From Actinomycetes bacterium (GTDB taxonomy: Bacteria > Actinomycetota > Thermoleophilia > RBG-16-64-13), in NCBI GenBank assembly GCA_024637095.1, contig JAGXFV010000034.1:1-64000 (forward strand): DNA of 64,000 bases, given 5' to 3'. Below are positions 27,334-36,928 of this stretch, piece after piece. The stretch's first letter is position 1, and every line of letters begins with the position of its first letter. Below the pieces are notes generated by a model. That model did no database searches. It was not told the DNA's origin and saw only the letters and a list, made by a program, of their open reading frames with translations. The position numbers and the translations under genes are program-made.

Positions 27334-28374
27334 TTAGCCGAAGAAGACCGAAGCGATGTCGAAGAACTCCCGAGGGACGTATTTGCAGGTTTCGACAGCG
27401 TCCGCGAGTTCCACCTCTACGATGCTGTCGCCCCTGAGAGCCGCCATTTTGCCCCAGTGGCCGGCCTCGATCATCTCGGTCGCCTTGATGCCAAAGCGGG
27501 TGGCGAGTACGCGGTCGCGGGCTGTGGGCGTGCCGCCGCGCTGAATGTGGCCCAGGATGGTAACCCGGGTCTCAGCGCCGGTGAGCCGCTCGAGTTGCTG
27601 GCCCAAGACCGAGCCCACGCCGCCCAGCCGCACGTGGCCAAAGGCATCGGTCTCGCTCGAAGCCAGGATGGATTCTTCGGCTCCCGAGCGCCAGGTTAGC
27701 TTGGCGCCTTCGCTGACCACAACGATCGAAAACTGCTTTCCCCGATTCTGCCGACGTGTTACCAACTCGGCCACCTCTTCGACGGCCAGGGGGAACTCGG
27801 GGATCAAGACTGCGTCGGCGCCGCCGGCTATGCCGGACATCACGGCGATCCAACCGGTATGGCGACCCATCACCTCTACCACCATGGTGCGGTTGTGCGA
27901 TTCCGCGGTGGAGTGCAGCCGGTCGATGGCCTCTGTGGCAACGCTGACCGCGGTGTCGAAGCCAAAGGTGTAGTCGGTGCCGGAAAGATCGTTGTCTATG
28001 GTCTTGGGCACGCCTACGACCTGCAGGCCGAAGTCACGGTGCAGCTTCATGGCCACGCCCAGAGTGTCTTCGCCGCCGATCGCCAGCACTGCGTCGATCC
28101 CCTCGGCCTCGACGTTCCGCATGATCTGCTCGGCCCCGCCCTCTTGATTGAAAGGGTTGGTCCGGCTGGTGCCCAAGATGGTGCCGCCAAGGGGCAGGAT
28201 ACCGCTCACCGTACTGAGGGTGATCGGCTTGTAATCGGCCTCGAGCAGCCCCTGCCAGCCGTTCTGTACGCCGACCATGTAGTCCCCGCAGGCACGGCAG
28301 CCGCGGGCGGCGGCGCGGATGACCGCGTTCAGCCCCGGGCAGTCGCCTCCGCCGGTGAGGATGGCCACCTTCAC
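27334..28374 (-). CDS. pfkA: 6-phosphofructokinase, probably pyrophosphate-dependent
   Basis: A 346-residue group III PFK, phosphorylating fructose-6-phosphate. It starts MKVAILTGGGDCPGLNAVIR. The donor-site residues are GGEDTLG and PKTIDNDL. In this family, Asp after GGE/GGD together with Lys in PKTIDND marks pyrophosphate-dependent enzymes, while ATP enzymes have Gly at both places. MGRHTGWIA and IPEFP fit the substrate site. With pyrophosphate the step would be reversible. ATG 28374 overlaps the stop of the upstream lipoprotein gene by one base, so the two are co-transcribed. Confidence 0.92.
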   Translation of the reverse strand: MKVAILTGGGDCPGLNAVIRAAARGCRACGDYMVGVQNGWQGLLEADYKPITLSTVSGILPLGGTILGTSRTNPFNQEGGAEQIMRNVEAEGIDAVLAIGGEDTLGVAMKLHRDFGLQVVGVPKTIDNDLSGTDYTFGFDTAVSVATEAIDRLHSTAESHNRTMVVEVMGRHTGWIAVMSGIAGGADAVLIPEFPLAVEEVAELVTRRQNRGKQFSIVVVSEGAKLTWRSGAEESILASSETDAFGHVRLGGVGSVLGQQLERLTGAETRVTILGHIQRGGTPTARDRVLATRFGIKATEMIEAGHWGKMAALRGDSIVEVELADAVETCKYVPREFFDIASVFFG

Positions 28375-29429
28375 TACGACACCTCGTTCAGCGTGAAGTT
28401 CACGGTGATGTCGAAGGTGTTGGGCCCTGAGAGCAGCGGCATCTGGGTGGCATCCGGCACGTCCTGGGTGTCGAGGGTCATATCGACGACCGCGGTCAGG
28501 TCCACATTGGCGGGGAAGCCGCTGTCCGTGAAGACCGACATGGTGCCGTCGACCGCCGCGCTGCCGTCGAGCAGCATGGTGAAGCCGGGAAGCTCCAGAT
28601 TCTCCATGCCCTCAATGGTCTCTGGAATCGTGGGGTCCGGAGAGGCCGAATCGCCTTCGGGGAGCTCGAACCCCTCCATGTTCTGCATCTGGCCCGCCAT
28701 CTGCATGAACTCCCCGAGGTTCATCCCGCCGAAAAGCTTCCCGAAATCGATGGTGAGGTCGACCGGTGCGTCCACGTTGAAGGTGAGGTTCGCCACCTGC
28801 CGGCCGTCGCGGTCCGAGATCGACTCCAGTTCGCCGGAGGTCTCGACCACTACCTGCTGATCGAGGAAGGGGAGGGGATAGGTGATTTCGGACGTCCAAC
28901 TGTCACCGGGCTTCGCGATGCCTTCTTCAGGAAAGATCACGTCGGTCTGAGGAGCGAACTGACTCGGATCGAACGGCAGTCCGCCCATGAACCCCTGCGG
29001 CAGCGAGTCCTCGTTTCCCTCGGGCTTCAGAGGATCGCCATTGGCCGAAATCAGCTTGCCGTCCTGGTCGACCTGAATGGTGAAAGGCTCGTGGGGCGTT
29101 TCGGAAGCTTCCTTGGACTCTCCGTCGACCGTCACCGTCGCGTCTTCCACCAGCAACTCGAGAGTGGCCACTCCGGCCGCGTCCACCTCGGTGACCTCGA
29201 CCGCGAGCCGCGCGTCAAGCGCTGCGTCTTGCGGCATGTCCTGCTGCTCGAAAGCGGGGCCCGTGACCTCCGCCTGCATGTGGAGGTTCAGGTCGTAGAC
29301 GTACCGATCCCCCACTCCGAAGTCGTACTCGAGGGCGACCTGGTCACTCTGGGCGGCACTGCCGCATCCCGCGAGCACAAGAGCCGCGGCCGCGATCAGG
29401 AGTAGAAAGGTTGTTCGCAAGGTGGCCAT
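28374..29429 (-). CDS. Exported lipoprotein of unknown function (DUF6263-like)
   Basis: A 351-residue lipoprotein with signal FLLLIAAAALVLAGC (acylated Cys21). The mature part is acidic and beta-rich, alternating short strands with no catalytic motif (VALEYDFGVGDRYVYDLNLH, GVATLELLVEDATVTV, QVANLTFNVDAPVDLTIDFG). A Met/Gln-rich helix (FMQMAGQMQNMEGFELPEG) occurs near residue 235. It resembles DUF6263 proteins of Actinomycetota, often anchored outside the membrane. It lies one base from pfkA, though a functional link is not obvious. Confidence 0.75.
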   Translation of the reverse strand: MATLRTTFLLLIAAAALVLAGCGSAAQSDQVALEYDFGVGDRYVYDLNLHMQAEVTGPAFEQQDMPQDAALDARLAVEVTEVDAAGVATLELLVEDATVTVDGESKEASETPHEPFTIQVDQDGKLISANGDPLKPEGNEDSLPQGFMGGLPFDPSQFAPQTDVIFPEEGIAKPGDSWTSEITYPLPFLDQQVVVETSGELESISDRDGRQVANLTFNVDAPVDLTIDFGKLFGGMNLGEFMQMAGQMQNMEGFELPEGDSASPDPTIPETIEGMENLELPGFTMLLDGSAAVDGTMSVFTDSGFPANVDLTAVVDMTLDTQDVPDATQMPLLSGPNTFDITVNFTLNEVS

Positions 29430-29476
29430 CTTGCTCCTCCTGTCTGTGGTTGTTGTTTCAAGGTCGGGCGCTTAAG

Positions 29477-29562
29477 TGCCGAAGGCGGGAATCGAACCCG
29501 CACGAGGTGTTACCCCCACCGGAGTTTGAGTCCGGCGCGTCTGCCAGTTCCGCCACTTCGGC
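29477..29562 (-). tRNA. tRNA-Leu (anticodon CAA)
   Basis: An 86-base class II tRNA on the minus strand. Acceptor arm GCCGAAG pairs with CTTCGGC and the discriminator is A. The anticodon arm is CCGGA-CTCAAAC-TCCGG, giving CAA, which reads UUG. A long variable arm (GGGGGTAACACCTC) and T-arm GCGGG-TTCGATTC-CCGC complete it. CCA is not encoded. Confidence 0.96.
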
Positions 29563-29692
29563 TCACGCGACAAGGAGGCGCCTTCCTTCCCCGTCGGCAC
29601 GCACATTATACCCTCCCTATCGGCCCGAACCGGCAAGGCTGAACGGGAGCCTTTCTGTCTCCGGCGGCCCGTAGGCCGCTCTTCGCCCCAAC

Positions 29693-29720
29693 TTGCGTGG
29701 TCTTCGCCGCGTCTTATACA
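29693..29720 (+). promoter_or_regulatory. Possible promoter of the liv operon
   Basis: TTGCGT (29693-29698) and TATACA (29715-29720) are 16 bases apart, about 80 bases before livK. Both boxes are only partly consensus. The rest of the 29563-29799 gap shows nothing else I can name. Confidence 0.4.
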
Positions 29721-29799
29721 CTTAGCCGCCGGTGCGGAGCCAACCTTAGCGGGACGCCCACCGGGGACTAGGGGAATTGAGAACATCGGAAGGAGACGC

Positions 29800-31053
29800 A
29801 TGAAACTGCCACGCTACCTTGTGCTTGTTCTCGCTGTGGTCATGATCTTCGGCGTAGTGGCCCTCGTGGGCTGCGGCGACGACGACACCGCCACTGACGA
29901 GACCGAGGACACGACGGCCACCGAGGACACAGGGGCCACCGAAGACACGTCGGGAGAGGCCACCGATAGCACTGACGAAGCGGCCGCCATGGACGGCGCC
30001 CCCTTCAAGTTTGGTCTCGCTGGTCCTATGACCGGCCAGTACGCCAACTACGGCACCTCGCACAAGGCCGGAGCCGACATCGCGATCGCCGAGCTGAATG
30101 CCAACGGCGGCGTGAATGGCGGCGAGGCTTCTTACACCACCGGCGACGACCTGGGCGATCCCAAGGAAGCTGTTCTGGTGGCTCAGAAGTTCATAGACGA
30201 TTCTGAGATGCTGTTCGTGAACGGACACATGTTCTCGGGAGCGACCATCGCCGCGGGCCAGAATTACAACGGCGCCGGCCTGACGATGGTATCTCCGTCG
30301 GCGACCAACCCGGACATCACCGACTTGGGTAAGTACATCTGGCGGATCTGCATGACCGACGCCGTTCAGGGCGAAGGCCTGGCCAACTACTCAGTGAACG
30401 ACCTGGGCATGACCAAGATCGCCATCATTCACGACGATTCCGACTACGGCCGCGGCCTGGCCGATGCCTATGAAGAGGCCGTCGTCGCCGCCGGCGGGGA
30501 AATCGTCGGGCGCGAGCAGTACACCACCGGCGACGCCGACTTCAACAGCCAGCTCACCAACATCAGGCAGGGTGAGCCCGAGCTTCTGTTCATGTCCGGC
30601 TACTACCCTGAGGGTTCCAAGATCGCCCAGCAGGCCCGCGCTCTGCAGATGGACGCCCAGTTCCTCGGCTCTGACGGCTACGCGGCCGACGAACTGATCG
30701 AACTCGGCGGTGCGTCCGTCGACGGCATGCTGGTCTCGACCTTCTTCGACTACAGCAAGGATGATCCCAAAGTCCAGGCGTTCGTCGAGGAATTCAAGAG
30801 CAACAACGACGATGCCAACCCGGATTGGTTCGCCGCCAACTCGTACGACGTGATCATGCTCGTGGCGGAGGCCGCCCGGCAGGCCGGCAGCAACGACCGT
30901 GACGCGATCAACGAGGCGCTTGGCACCATGGATACCTACTCGGGCATCAGTGGTGACATCACCTTCGACGAGAATGGCGACGTGGTCAAGCCGCTCAGCA
31001 TCGTCGTGGTTCGCGACGGTGCGCTGGCCACCGCCGACGTGCAGCCGCAGTAG
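29800..31053 (+). CDS. livK: Branched-chain amino acid type ABC transporter, substrate-binding lipoprotein
   Basis: A 417-residue periplasmic-binding-type lipoprotein (Peripla_BP_6). The signal VVMIFGVVALVGC gives acylated Cys25. A 40-residue Asp/Thr/Glu-rich spacer (DDDTATDETEDTTATEDTGA) separates it from the membrane. The binding fold runs about 66-417 and begins FKFGLAGPMTGQYANYG, with LVSPSATNP-like MVSPSATNPDITD and the hinge IIHDDSDYGRG. Ligand may be leucine-type amino acids, amides or urea-like compounds. The following hydantoinase genes hint at a cyclic amide. A strong terminator follows, leaving the membrane genes at lower expression. Confidence 0.92.
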   Translation: MKLPRYLVLVLAVVMIFGVVALVGCGDDDTATDETEDTTATEDTGATEDTSGEATDSTDEAAAMDGAPFKFGLAGPMTGQYANYGTSHKAGADIAIAELNANGGVNGGEASYTTGDDLGDPKEAVLVAQKFIDDSEMLFVNGHMFSGATIAAGQNYNGAGLTMVSPSATNPDITDLGKYIWRICMTDAVQGEGLANYSVNDLGMTKIAIIHDDSDYGRGLADAYEEAVVAAGGEIVGREQYTTGDADFNSQLTNIRQGEPELLFMSGYYPEGSKIAQQARALQMDAQFLGSDGYAADELIELGGASVDGMLVSTFFDYSKDDPKVQAFVEEFKSNNDDANPDWFAANSYDVIMLVAEAARQAGSNDRDAINEALGTMDTYSGISGDITFDENGDVVKPLSIVVVRDGALATADVQPQ

Positions 31054-31090
31054 CAGCAACTGCGGCCTCTAGGCCGAACTGCAGGTGCTC

Positions 31091-31130
31091 GGGCGGGCGG
31101 GGACGATTTCGTCCCCGCCCGCCCTTCTTA
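31091..31130 (+). terminator. Terminator or attenuator after livK
   Basis: A perfect 15-bp stem (31091-31105 with 31110-31124), loop ATTT, followed by TTCTTATT. It separates livK from livH and would give high binding-protein expression relative to the permeases. Confidence 0.88.
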
Positions 31131-31242
31131 TTGGACCGTCCTGCCAGCTTTTCGGCTTGCGACTCCGACTCGCTATTTGTTAAGATGCGGCGCTCTCTGG
31201 AGACGGTTTATTGGCGATTCACCTAGAGTTATCTGGAGTTTC

Positions 31243-32175
31243 TTGGACTACTTGATACAACAGCTCCTGAACGGACTCATGCTCGGTAGCCTGTATGCGC
31301 TGATCGCCGTGGGCTACACCATGGTCTACGGCATCATCGAACTGATCAACTTCGCCTTCGGCGAGCTCTTCATGTTTGGGGCGTTTATCAGTATCGCCAT
31401 GATGGTCGACTCGATGGCCATTTTTGGGCAACAGGTCAACTTTCCCGGCCTGCATTTCCTGCTCGCCGTCCCCATCGCCATGGCCGTCGTGGCCGGCATG
31501 GGGGTGGCGATCGACCGCATTGCCTACCGCCCATTGAGAAACGCGCCCCGGCTGGCCGCGCTGATCTCGGCCATCGGCATGTCGATTCTGCTGCAGAACG
31601 TGGCTCAGGCCATGTTCGGCTCGAGTCAGGTTTTTTTCCCCGACATCGGCATGTTCACCAGCGACAATGGGTTACCGAAATACATCACCGTGAGTAACGC
31701 GCAGATCACATATCTACAGATCTTCGTGGTGGCGGTCACCGTGGCGGCCATGCTGATCCTCAATTTCTTCGTGCAGCGCACCAGAATCGGGCGCGCCATG
31801 AGGGCAGCGGCCCAGGACAAGTCGACCTCGGCGCTCATGGGCGTGAACGTCAACCGAGTTATCGCGATCACCTTCATTATCGGTTCGGCGATGGGTGCCC
31901 TGGCGGGCGGCATGTATGGGGCCATCTACCACTTCGCCAAGCCGGACATGGGCTTCATCCCCGGGCTTAAAGCGTTCATCGCCGCGGTGCTCGGCGGCAT
32001 CGGGAACATCCCCGGAGCCTTCTTGGGGGGCATCACCCTGGGAGTGATCGAGTCTTTGGGCTCGGCGTACATCAGCTCCGAGTACCGGGACGCTTTTGCC
32101 TTCGTCATTCTGATTCTGTTGCTCATCTTCAAGCCGTCGGGCCTGCTCGGCAGTCACATCTCGGAGAAGGCGTAG
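31243..32175 (+). CDS. livH: Branched-chain amino acid type ABC permease
   Basis: A 310-residue permease with about eight membrane segments. It begins LDYLIQQLLNGLMLGSLYAL and has the family motifs GYTMVYGIIELINFAFGELF, RMRAAAQD-like GRAMRAAAQDKSTSALMGV and FKAFIAAVLGGIGN-like GLKAFIAAVLGGIGNIPGAF. TTG 31243 is preceded by GGAG four bases upstream; TTG 31177 is a longer but unsupported start. It pairs with livM, overlapping it by one base. Confidence 0.92.
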   Translation: MDYLIQQLLNGLMLGSLYALIAVGYTMVYGIIELINFAFGELFMFGAFISIAMMVDSMAIFGQQVNFPGLHFLLAVPIAMAVVAGMGVAIDRIAYRPLRNAPRLAALISAIGMSILLQNVAQAMFGSSQVFFPDIGMFTSDNGLPKYITVSNAQITYLQIFVVAVTVAAMLILNFFVQRTRIGRAMRAAAQDKSTSALMGVNVNRVIAITFIIGSAMGALAGGMYGAIYHFAKPDMGFIPGLKAFIAAVLGGIGNIPGAFLGGITLGVIESLGSAYISSEYRDAFAFVILILLLIFKPSGLLGSHISEKA

Positions 32176-33254
32176 TGTCCATTGCGAGCAGGATCGATCA
32201 ACGCGTGCGCGGGCTGGGCTGGTACGGCGCCTTTGTGATCGCCGCGGTTGCGGTGGCCATGGTGCTTCCCCTGGTGATCGACTCCGCCCGCTGGCTGACG
32301 CTTCTCACCATCGTGCTGATCTACGTGGTGCTGGCCTCGGGACTGAACATCGTAGTTGGCTTCACCGGGCTGCTCGACCTGGGCTACGTGGCCTTTTACG
32401 CGGTTGGAGGCTATTACACGGCGATTCTCTTCATCCAGGTGCTCGAGACCAGATTCGGGGTGGCCGTCAGCGAGGTGTGGTGGCTGTTCTGGGTCAACCT
32501 GCTGGTCGGCGGCATCCTGGCTTCGATCGCCGGGGCGATCATCGGTTATCCGACACTTCGCCTGCGCGGTGACTACCTTGCCATCATGACCCTGGCCTTT
32601 GGGGAGATCATCCGCATTGTGGCCAATAACTGGGACGCCGTCACCCGGGGCCCCTCGGGCATCTCCGTCCCCGATCCGGCCGTGGCCGGCTTCGTCTTCG
32701 GCGACGCCCGGCGGCTTTATTGGCTCATCCTGGGCCTTGCCATCCTCTCGGTCTTCCTGATTTCGCGGGTGATCCGTTCGCGTATCGGCCGGGCTTGGAC
32801 CGCCATCAGGGAGGATGAGATCGCGGCGGAGGCCATGGGCATCCATACCTCGCGCTACAAGTTGCTGAGCTACGCGGTCGGCGCCTTCTTCGCCGGCGTC
32901 ATGGGTGTGTTCTTCGCCCACTACCTCAACTTCGTCCATCCGAGCAACTTCAAGCTGATGGAATCAATCCTGATGGTGAGCCTGGTCGTCCTGGGGGGGA
33001 TGGGTAACCTGATCGGACCCATCGCGGGTGCCGTGCTCTGGATCTCCCTCCAGGAGTACCTGCGGGACTTCGAGTTCATCCAGGCGCATCCGGAAGTCCG
33101 GGGGATTGCCATGGGCGCGGTGCTGGTGGCGATGATGGTCCTGCGGCCTCAGGGCCTGCTGGGGAGCCGGAGGGTGGCTCTCGAAATGCGTCCCCGCACA
33201 GTTCACCAGAGCGAGCAGGAGCGTCAGGCTGTGGCCGACGTGCGCTCTCGCTAG
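32175..33254 (+). CDS. livM: Branched-chain amino acid type ABC permease
   Basis: A 359-residue permease with about ten membrane segments. Diagnostic parts are GLNIVVGFTGLLDLGYVAFY, GYPTLRLRGDYLAIMTLAFG, AIREDEIAAEAMGIHTSRYK and VVLGGMGNLIGPIAGA, the coupling-region signature. The soluble C-terminus (about 325-359) is hydrophilic. Start GTG 32175 overlaps the livH stop by one base. It forms the channel with LivH. Confidence 0.93.
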   Translation: MSIASRIDQRVRGLGWYGAFVIAAVAVAMVLPLVIDSARWLTLLTIVLIYVVLASGLNIVVGFTGLLDLGYVAFYAVGGYYTAILFIQVLETRFGVAVSEVWWLFWVNLLVGGILASIAGAIIGYPTLRLRGDYLAIMTLAFGEIIRIVANNWDAVTRGPSGISVPDPAVAGFVFGDARRLYWLILGLAILSVFLISRVIRSRIGRAWTAIREDEIAAEAMGIHTSRYKLLSYAVGAFFAGVMGVFFAHYLNFVHPSNFKLMESILMVSLVVLGGMGNLIGPIAGAVLWISLQEYLRDFEFIQAHPEVRGIAMGAVLVAMMVLRPQGLLGSRRVALEMRPRTVHQSEQERQAVADVRSR

Positions 33255-33262
33255 GGGTGGGG

Positions 33263-34030
33263 ATGGCGGTCCTCGACGTAACCGGTCTCAGCAAGAGCTT
33301 CGGCGGTTTGACCGCGGTCAACGACGTGGATTTCCACGTGGACGAGCAGGAAATCGTCGGCCTGATCGGGCCGAACGGCGCCGGCAAGACCACCTTCTTC
33401 AACGTGATCACCGGGGTGTATGAGCCCAGCGAGGGCAAGATTGAGTTCCTGGGCACATCGATCGCCGGTCGCCTTCCCAGCCAGGTGACCAAGCTGGGCA
33501 TAGCGCGCACCTTCCAAAACATCCGGCTATTCAACGACATGACCGCGCTCGAGAACGTGATGGTGGGGCAGCACTGTAGGATGAAGACCAACGTCTTCTC
33601 GGCTATTCTGCGCACCCCGCGGGCGTTGCGTGAGGAGGAGCAGGTCCGAGACAAGGCGCTGGCGCTGTTGGACTACGTGGGTCTCAAAGGCCATCCGGGC
33701 GAACTGGCCATGAATCTGCCCTACGGCTCTCAGCGCCGTCTGGAGATCGCGCGGGCCATGGCCACCGATCCCCAGTTGCTCTTCCTGGATGAACCCGCGG
33801 CGGGTATGAATCCGCAGGAAACTGAGGACCTGATGCGCCTGATCCGCCGGATCCGCGACGAGGGGATGACGATTATTCTGATCGAGCATGATATGCGCCT
33901 GGTGATGGGCATCTCCGACCGAATAGTGGTGCTGGATCACGGCGAGAAGATCGCGGAAGGCAGTCCGGACGTGGTCAGGCAAGACCCCAAGGTGATCGAG
34001 GCCTACCTGGGCCACGCAGTGGAGGCCTGA
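33263..34030 (+). CDS. livG: Branched-chain amino acid type ABC ATPase
   Basis: A 255-residue ATPase: Walker A GPNGAGKTTFFN, GIARTFQNIRLF (LivG signature), a degenerate signature loop LPYGSQRRLEIARAMATDP and Walker B LLFLDEPAAGMNPQET, then IEHDMRLVMGISDRIVVLDHG. ATG 33263 is used; GTG 33257 is an alternative. It is eight bases after livM. Confidence 0.94.
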   Translation: MAVLDVTGLSKSFGGLTAVNDVDFHVDEQEIVGLIGPNGAGKTTFFNVITGVYEPSEGKIEFLGTSIAGRLPSQVTKLGIARTFQNIRLFNDMTALENVMVGQHCRMKTNVFSAILRTPRALREEEQVRDKALALLDYVGLKGHPGELAMNLPYGSQRRLEIARAMATDPQLLFLDEPAAGMNPQETEDLMRLIRRIRDEGMTIILIEHDMRLVMGISDRIVVLDHGEKIAEGSPDVVRQDPKVIEAYLGHAVEA

Positions 34031-34774
34031 GTGGCGGAAGTTGGGGACAGTTCTATGAGCGAGGCAGCTCTGCTGCTGGTCGACGATATCCACGTCTACT
34101 ACGGCAATATCCACGCGCTCAAGGGGGTCTCCCTGGAGATCAAACGTGGGGAGATCGTCACGCTGATCGGCGCGAACGGCGCCGGCAAGTCCACCACGCT
34201 CAACAGCATCTCCGGACTGGTGCGGCCTCGCAGCGGTGCCATTCACTATGACGGGCGGGATATCACGAACGTCCCTGCGCACAAGACCGTCACCTTGGGG
34301 CTTTCCCAGTCCCCCGAAGGCCGCAAGATCTTTCCCCGCATGAGTGTGCGCGAGAATCTGGAGATGGGCGCTTTCAGCCGCAGCGGGCAGAATCTCAAGG
34401 ATGATTTCGAGCGGACCTACGATCTCTTCCCGGTGCTTCGTGAGCGCCGCAATCAACCGGGAGGTACGCTTTCCGGTGGCGAGCAGCAGATGCTGGCCAT
34501 GGGCAGGGCGCTGATGGCGCAACCCAAGCTGCTGATGTTGGACGAACCCTCGATGGGCCTGGCGCCCATGCTGGTGGAAAAGATCTTCGAGATCATCCAG
34601 GAGATCAACGATCAGGGGATGACCATCCTGTTGGTGGAGCAGAATGCCAACGTAGCCCTGGAGATCTCGCACCGGGGCTACGTGATGGAGACGGGCACCA
34701 TCGTCCTCACCGCAGATTCACAGGCCCTGCTCAGCAATCCCCAGGTTCAGGAAGCCTATCTGGGCGCGGCTTAG
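34031..34774 (+). CDS. livF: Branched-chain amino acid type ABC ATPase
   Basis: A 247-residue ATPase. VYYGNIHALKGVSLEI, Walker A GANGAGKSTTLN, LSQSPEGRKIFPRMSV (LivF signature), LSGGEQQMLAMGRALM and Walker B LLMLDEPSMGLAP are present. GTG 34031 follows the livG stop directly; an ATG at 34055 is possible. It is the last transporter gene before hyuA, 18 bases on. Confidence 0.94.
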   Translation: MAEVGDSSMSEAALLLVDDIHVYYGNIHALKGVSLEIKRGEIVTLIGANGAGKSTTLNSISGLVRPRSGAIHYDGRDITNVPAHKTVTLGLSQSPEGRKIFPRMSVRENLEMGAFSRSGQNLKDDFERTYDLFPVLRERRNQPGGTLSGGEQQMLAMGRALMAQPKLLMLDEPSMGLAPMLVEKIFEIIQEINDQGMTILLVEQNANVALEISHRGYVMETGTIVLTADSQALLSNPQVQEAYLGAA

Positions 34775-34792
34775 CCGGCGCCCCTTTTCCTC

Positions 34793-36928
34793 GTGATTTT
34801 GGGCGTCGACGTCGGTGGCACCTTCACGGACGCGGTGCTGGTCACGCCGCACCGGGTTTTTAGCGCAAAGACCCTCTCCACCGATCCTCAGTCCGAGGGC
34901 GTATTGACCGCGGCCAAGGCGGTGCTCGGGCGGGCGGGTGTCGCGCCTGCCGGCGTCACGAGGTTCGTGCACGGTATGACCGTCGCCACCAACGCCCTGC
35001 TCGAACGGCGCGGAGCCCGTACGGTTTTCGTGACCACCGAAGGCTTCCGTGACCTGCTGACCATCGGACGGCAGGAAAGGCTTCATCTCTACACCCTTTT
35101 CCCCGAGCGAACCCCGCCGTTGGTGGCGCGAGAGGACTGCGTGACCGTGGCCGAGCGGGTGGGGCCGGCCGGCGTGGAGAAGCCGCTGTCGGCCGAGGAG
35201 GTGGAGCGGGTCGTGCGGCTGGTGGCGGCTTGCGAACCCGAGGCGGTGGCGGTTTGCCTGTTGTGGAGCTTTCGCCATCCCGAGCACGAGCAGCGACTGG
35301 CCGCCGCTCTTCAGACAGCGCTGCCGGAGGTACCGGTGGTTTCCTCGGCGGAACTTGCGCCGCTCTTTCGGGAGTTCGAGCGCATGAGCACGGCGGTGCT
35401 GGACGCCTACGTCACCCCTCGCACAGGAAGATACCTCGAGCGCCTGGCGGAAGGCTGCCGCAGCGCCGATCTCCCGGTGCCGGAGATCATGACCTCTAGT
35501 GGTGGCACCTCGCCCTACCAGCAGGCGCGCCGCCACGGCGCCCGCCTTCTGCTTTCGGGACCCGCTGGGGGAGTGCGCGCGGGCGCCGCTCTGGCGAGGA
35601 GCCTGGGTTACGAGCGGGCTCTTACCTTCGACATGGGCGGGACCTCGACCGATTGCGCCGCCGTCGATTTGCGAGGGTGGCAGCAGGCCGGAGTTCCCCT
35701 GCCCACCTCAACCGAGCGAGAGGTGGCGGGCTTCCCCTGCCGGCTGCCCATGGTGGACATCCACACGGTTAGCGCGGGCGGGGGCAGCATGGCCACGGTC
35801 GATTCAGGGGGCGCCCTCAAAGTCGGACCGCAGAGCGCGGGCGCCGAGCCGGGGCCGGCCTGCTACGGGCGGGGCGGTGTCGTCGCCACCATGACCGACG
35901 CAAACCTGGTACTCGGGCGAATCCGGCCCGACCAGCCGTTCGCGGGTACGGTGAAGCTGGTTCCCGAGGCGGCCTGGGAGGCGCTTGGGCGGCTGGCGCC
36001 GGAAGCGGGGCTGGGGGTGGAGGAGGCCGCCGAGGGCATGCTCCGGGTGGGAGTGTTCAACATGGCGGCCGCCCTGCGCAAGGTGACACTGGAGCGGGGG
36101 TTGGACCCCCGCGGCTATGTGTTGCTCGCCTTTGGAGGGGCCGGGGGTCTGCACGCCTGCGAACTGGCCGACGAGATAGGCGCTCCTGAGGTGCTCCTGC
36201 CGCTCAGGGCAGGGGCCTTCAGCGCGGAGGGGCTGGCCGCCGCCCCGAGCCGCTTCGACCGCACGGCGAGCCTGCTCTGGGATTTGGAGACTCTGACCGA
36301 CGAGGAGTGGCACGTGCGCTGGGCCGCACTGGAGGAGGCCGTGGCGGCTGACCTGGCGGCGGCAGGACGACACGGGGAGCCGGTCTCCGAGGAGGGCGTA
36401 GAGCAGGGCGACAAGATGCGCCTTGACTGCGTCGAAGCGGACGACAATGAAGGCGTCGACTACCGCTGGGAGGTGGAGGCGCGCTACTCGGGCCAGGCTT
36501 ACGAGCTGGGAATGGTGGTGGAACGTATGAGGGGGATCGGTCCACTGGCGGAGCAGTTCCACCGGCTGCACGAGGAGCGCTTCGGCTACGCCGAGGCGGC
36601 CGGCAGCATCGAGGTGATCGCAGCCCGGGTCGTGGCCGAGATCCGGGCGCCCCAGGCCGAGGAGGAGCGGGTCCGGGCGCGGCTTCATCGGGCCGGCGGC
36701 GGATTGCTCTATTCGGACCAAGGTTGGCACCAGATCCCTTACTACGAGGTGGTGAGTGAGGACGAGGGCGGGACTGCGGGTGCGGAGGCCGCCCTATCCG
36801 GGCCGCTGGTGGTGAGCGCTGAGCAGTACAGCGCCTACGTTCCGCGCGGCTGGCAGGTGAGCTCGCTGCCGGGCGCGCTCCGGCTGCGCCGCCTCGGCGC
36901 CGCCGAGGGGCCGGGAGGTCTTCTTTGA
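34793..36928 (+). CDS. hyuA: Hydantoinase/oxoprolinase subunit A
   Basis: A 711-residue ATP-dependent hydrolase subunit of the HyuA / 5-oxoprolinase / acetone carboxylase beta family. The actin-like ATP site is formed by LGVDVGGTFTDAVLV (residues 3-17), VHGMTVATNALLE and TFDMGGTSTDCA (about 280-291). SSGGTSPYQQARRHGARLLL and SGPAGGV are typical. It acts with HyuB on cyclic amides such as N-methylhydantoin or 5-oxoproline. GTG 34793. The liv transporter upstream and the enolase-type gene downstream suggest uptake and processing of one compound. Confidence 0.9.
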   Translation: MILGVDVGGTFTDAVLVTPHRVFSAKTLSTDPQSEGVLTAAKAVLGRAGVAPAGVTRFVHGMTVATNALLERRGARTVFVTTEGFRDLLTIGRQERLHLYTLFPERTPPLVAREDCVTVAERVGPAGVEKPLSAEEVERVVRLVAACEPEAVAVCLLWSFRHPEHEQRLAAALQTALPEVPVVSSAELAPLFREFERMSTAVLDAYVTPRTGRYLERLAEGCRSADLPVPEIMTSSGGTSPYQQARRHGARLLLSGPAGGVRAGAALARSLGYERALTFDMGGTSTDCAAVDLRGWQQAGVPLPTSTEREVAGFPCRLPMVDIHTVSAGGGSMATVDSGGALKVGPQSAGAEPGPACYGRGGVVATMTDANLVLGRIRPDQPFAGTVKLVPEAAWEALGRLAPEAGLGVEEAAEGMLRVGVFNMAAALRKVTLERGLDPRGYVLLAFGGAGGLHACELADEIGAPEVLLPLRAGAFSAEGLAAAPSRFDRTASLLWDLETLTDEEWHVRWAALEEAVAADLAAAGRHGEPVSEEGVEQGDKMRLDCVEADDNEGVDYRWEVEARYSGQAYELGMVVERMRGIGPLAEQFHRLHEERFGYAEAAGSIEVIAARVVAEIRAPQAEEERVRARLHRAGGGLLYSDQGWHQIPYYEVVSEDEGGTAGAEAALSGPLVVSAEQYSAYVPRGWQVSSLPGALRLRRLGAAEGPGGLL

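Noticed and set aside
29472-29801. Open frame of 109 codons across the tRNA-Leu
   Set aside because: It runs through a clearly folded tRNA gene and has no protein features.
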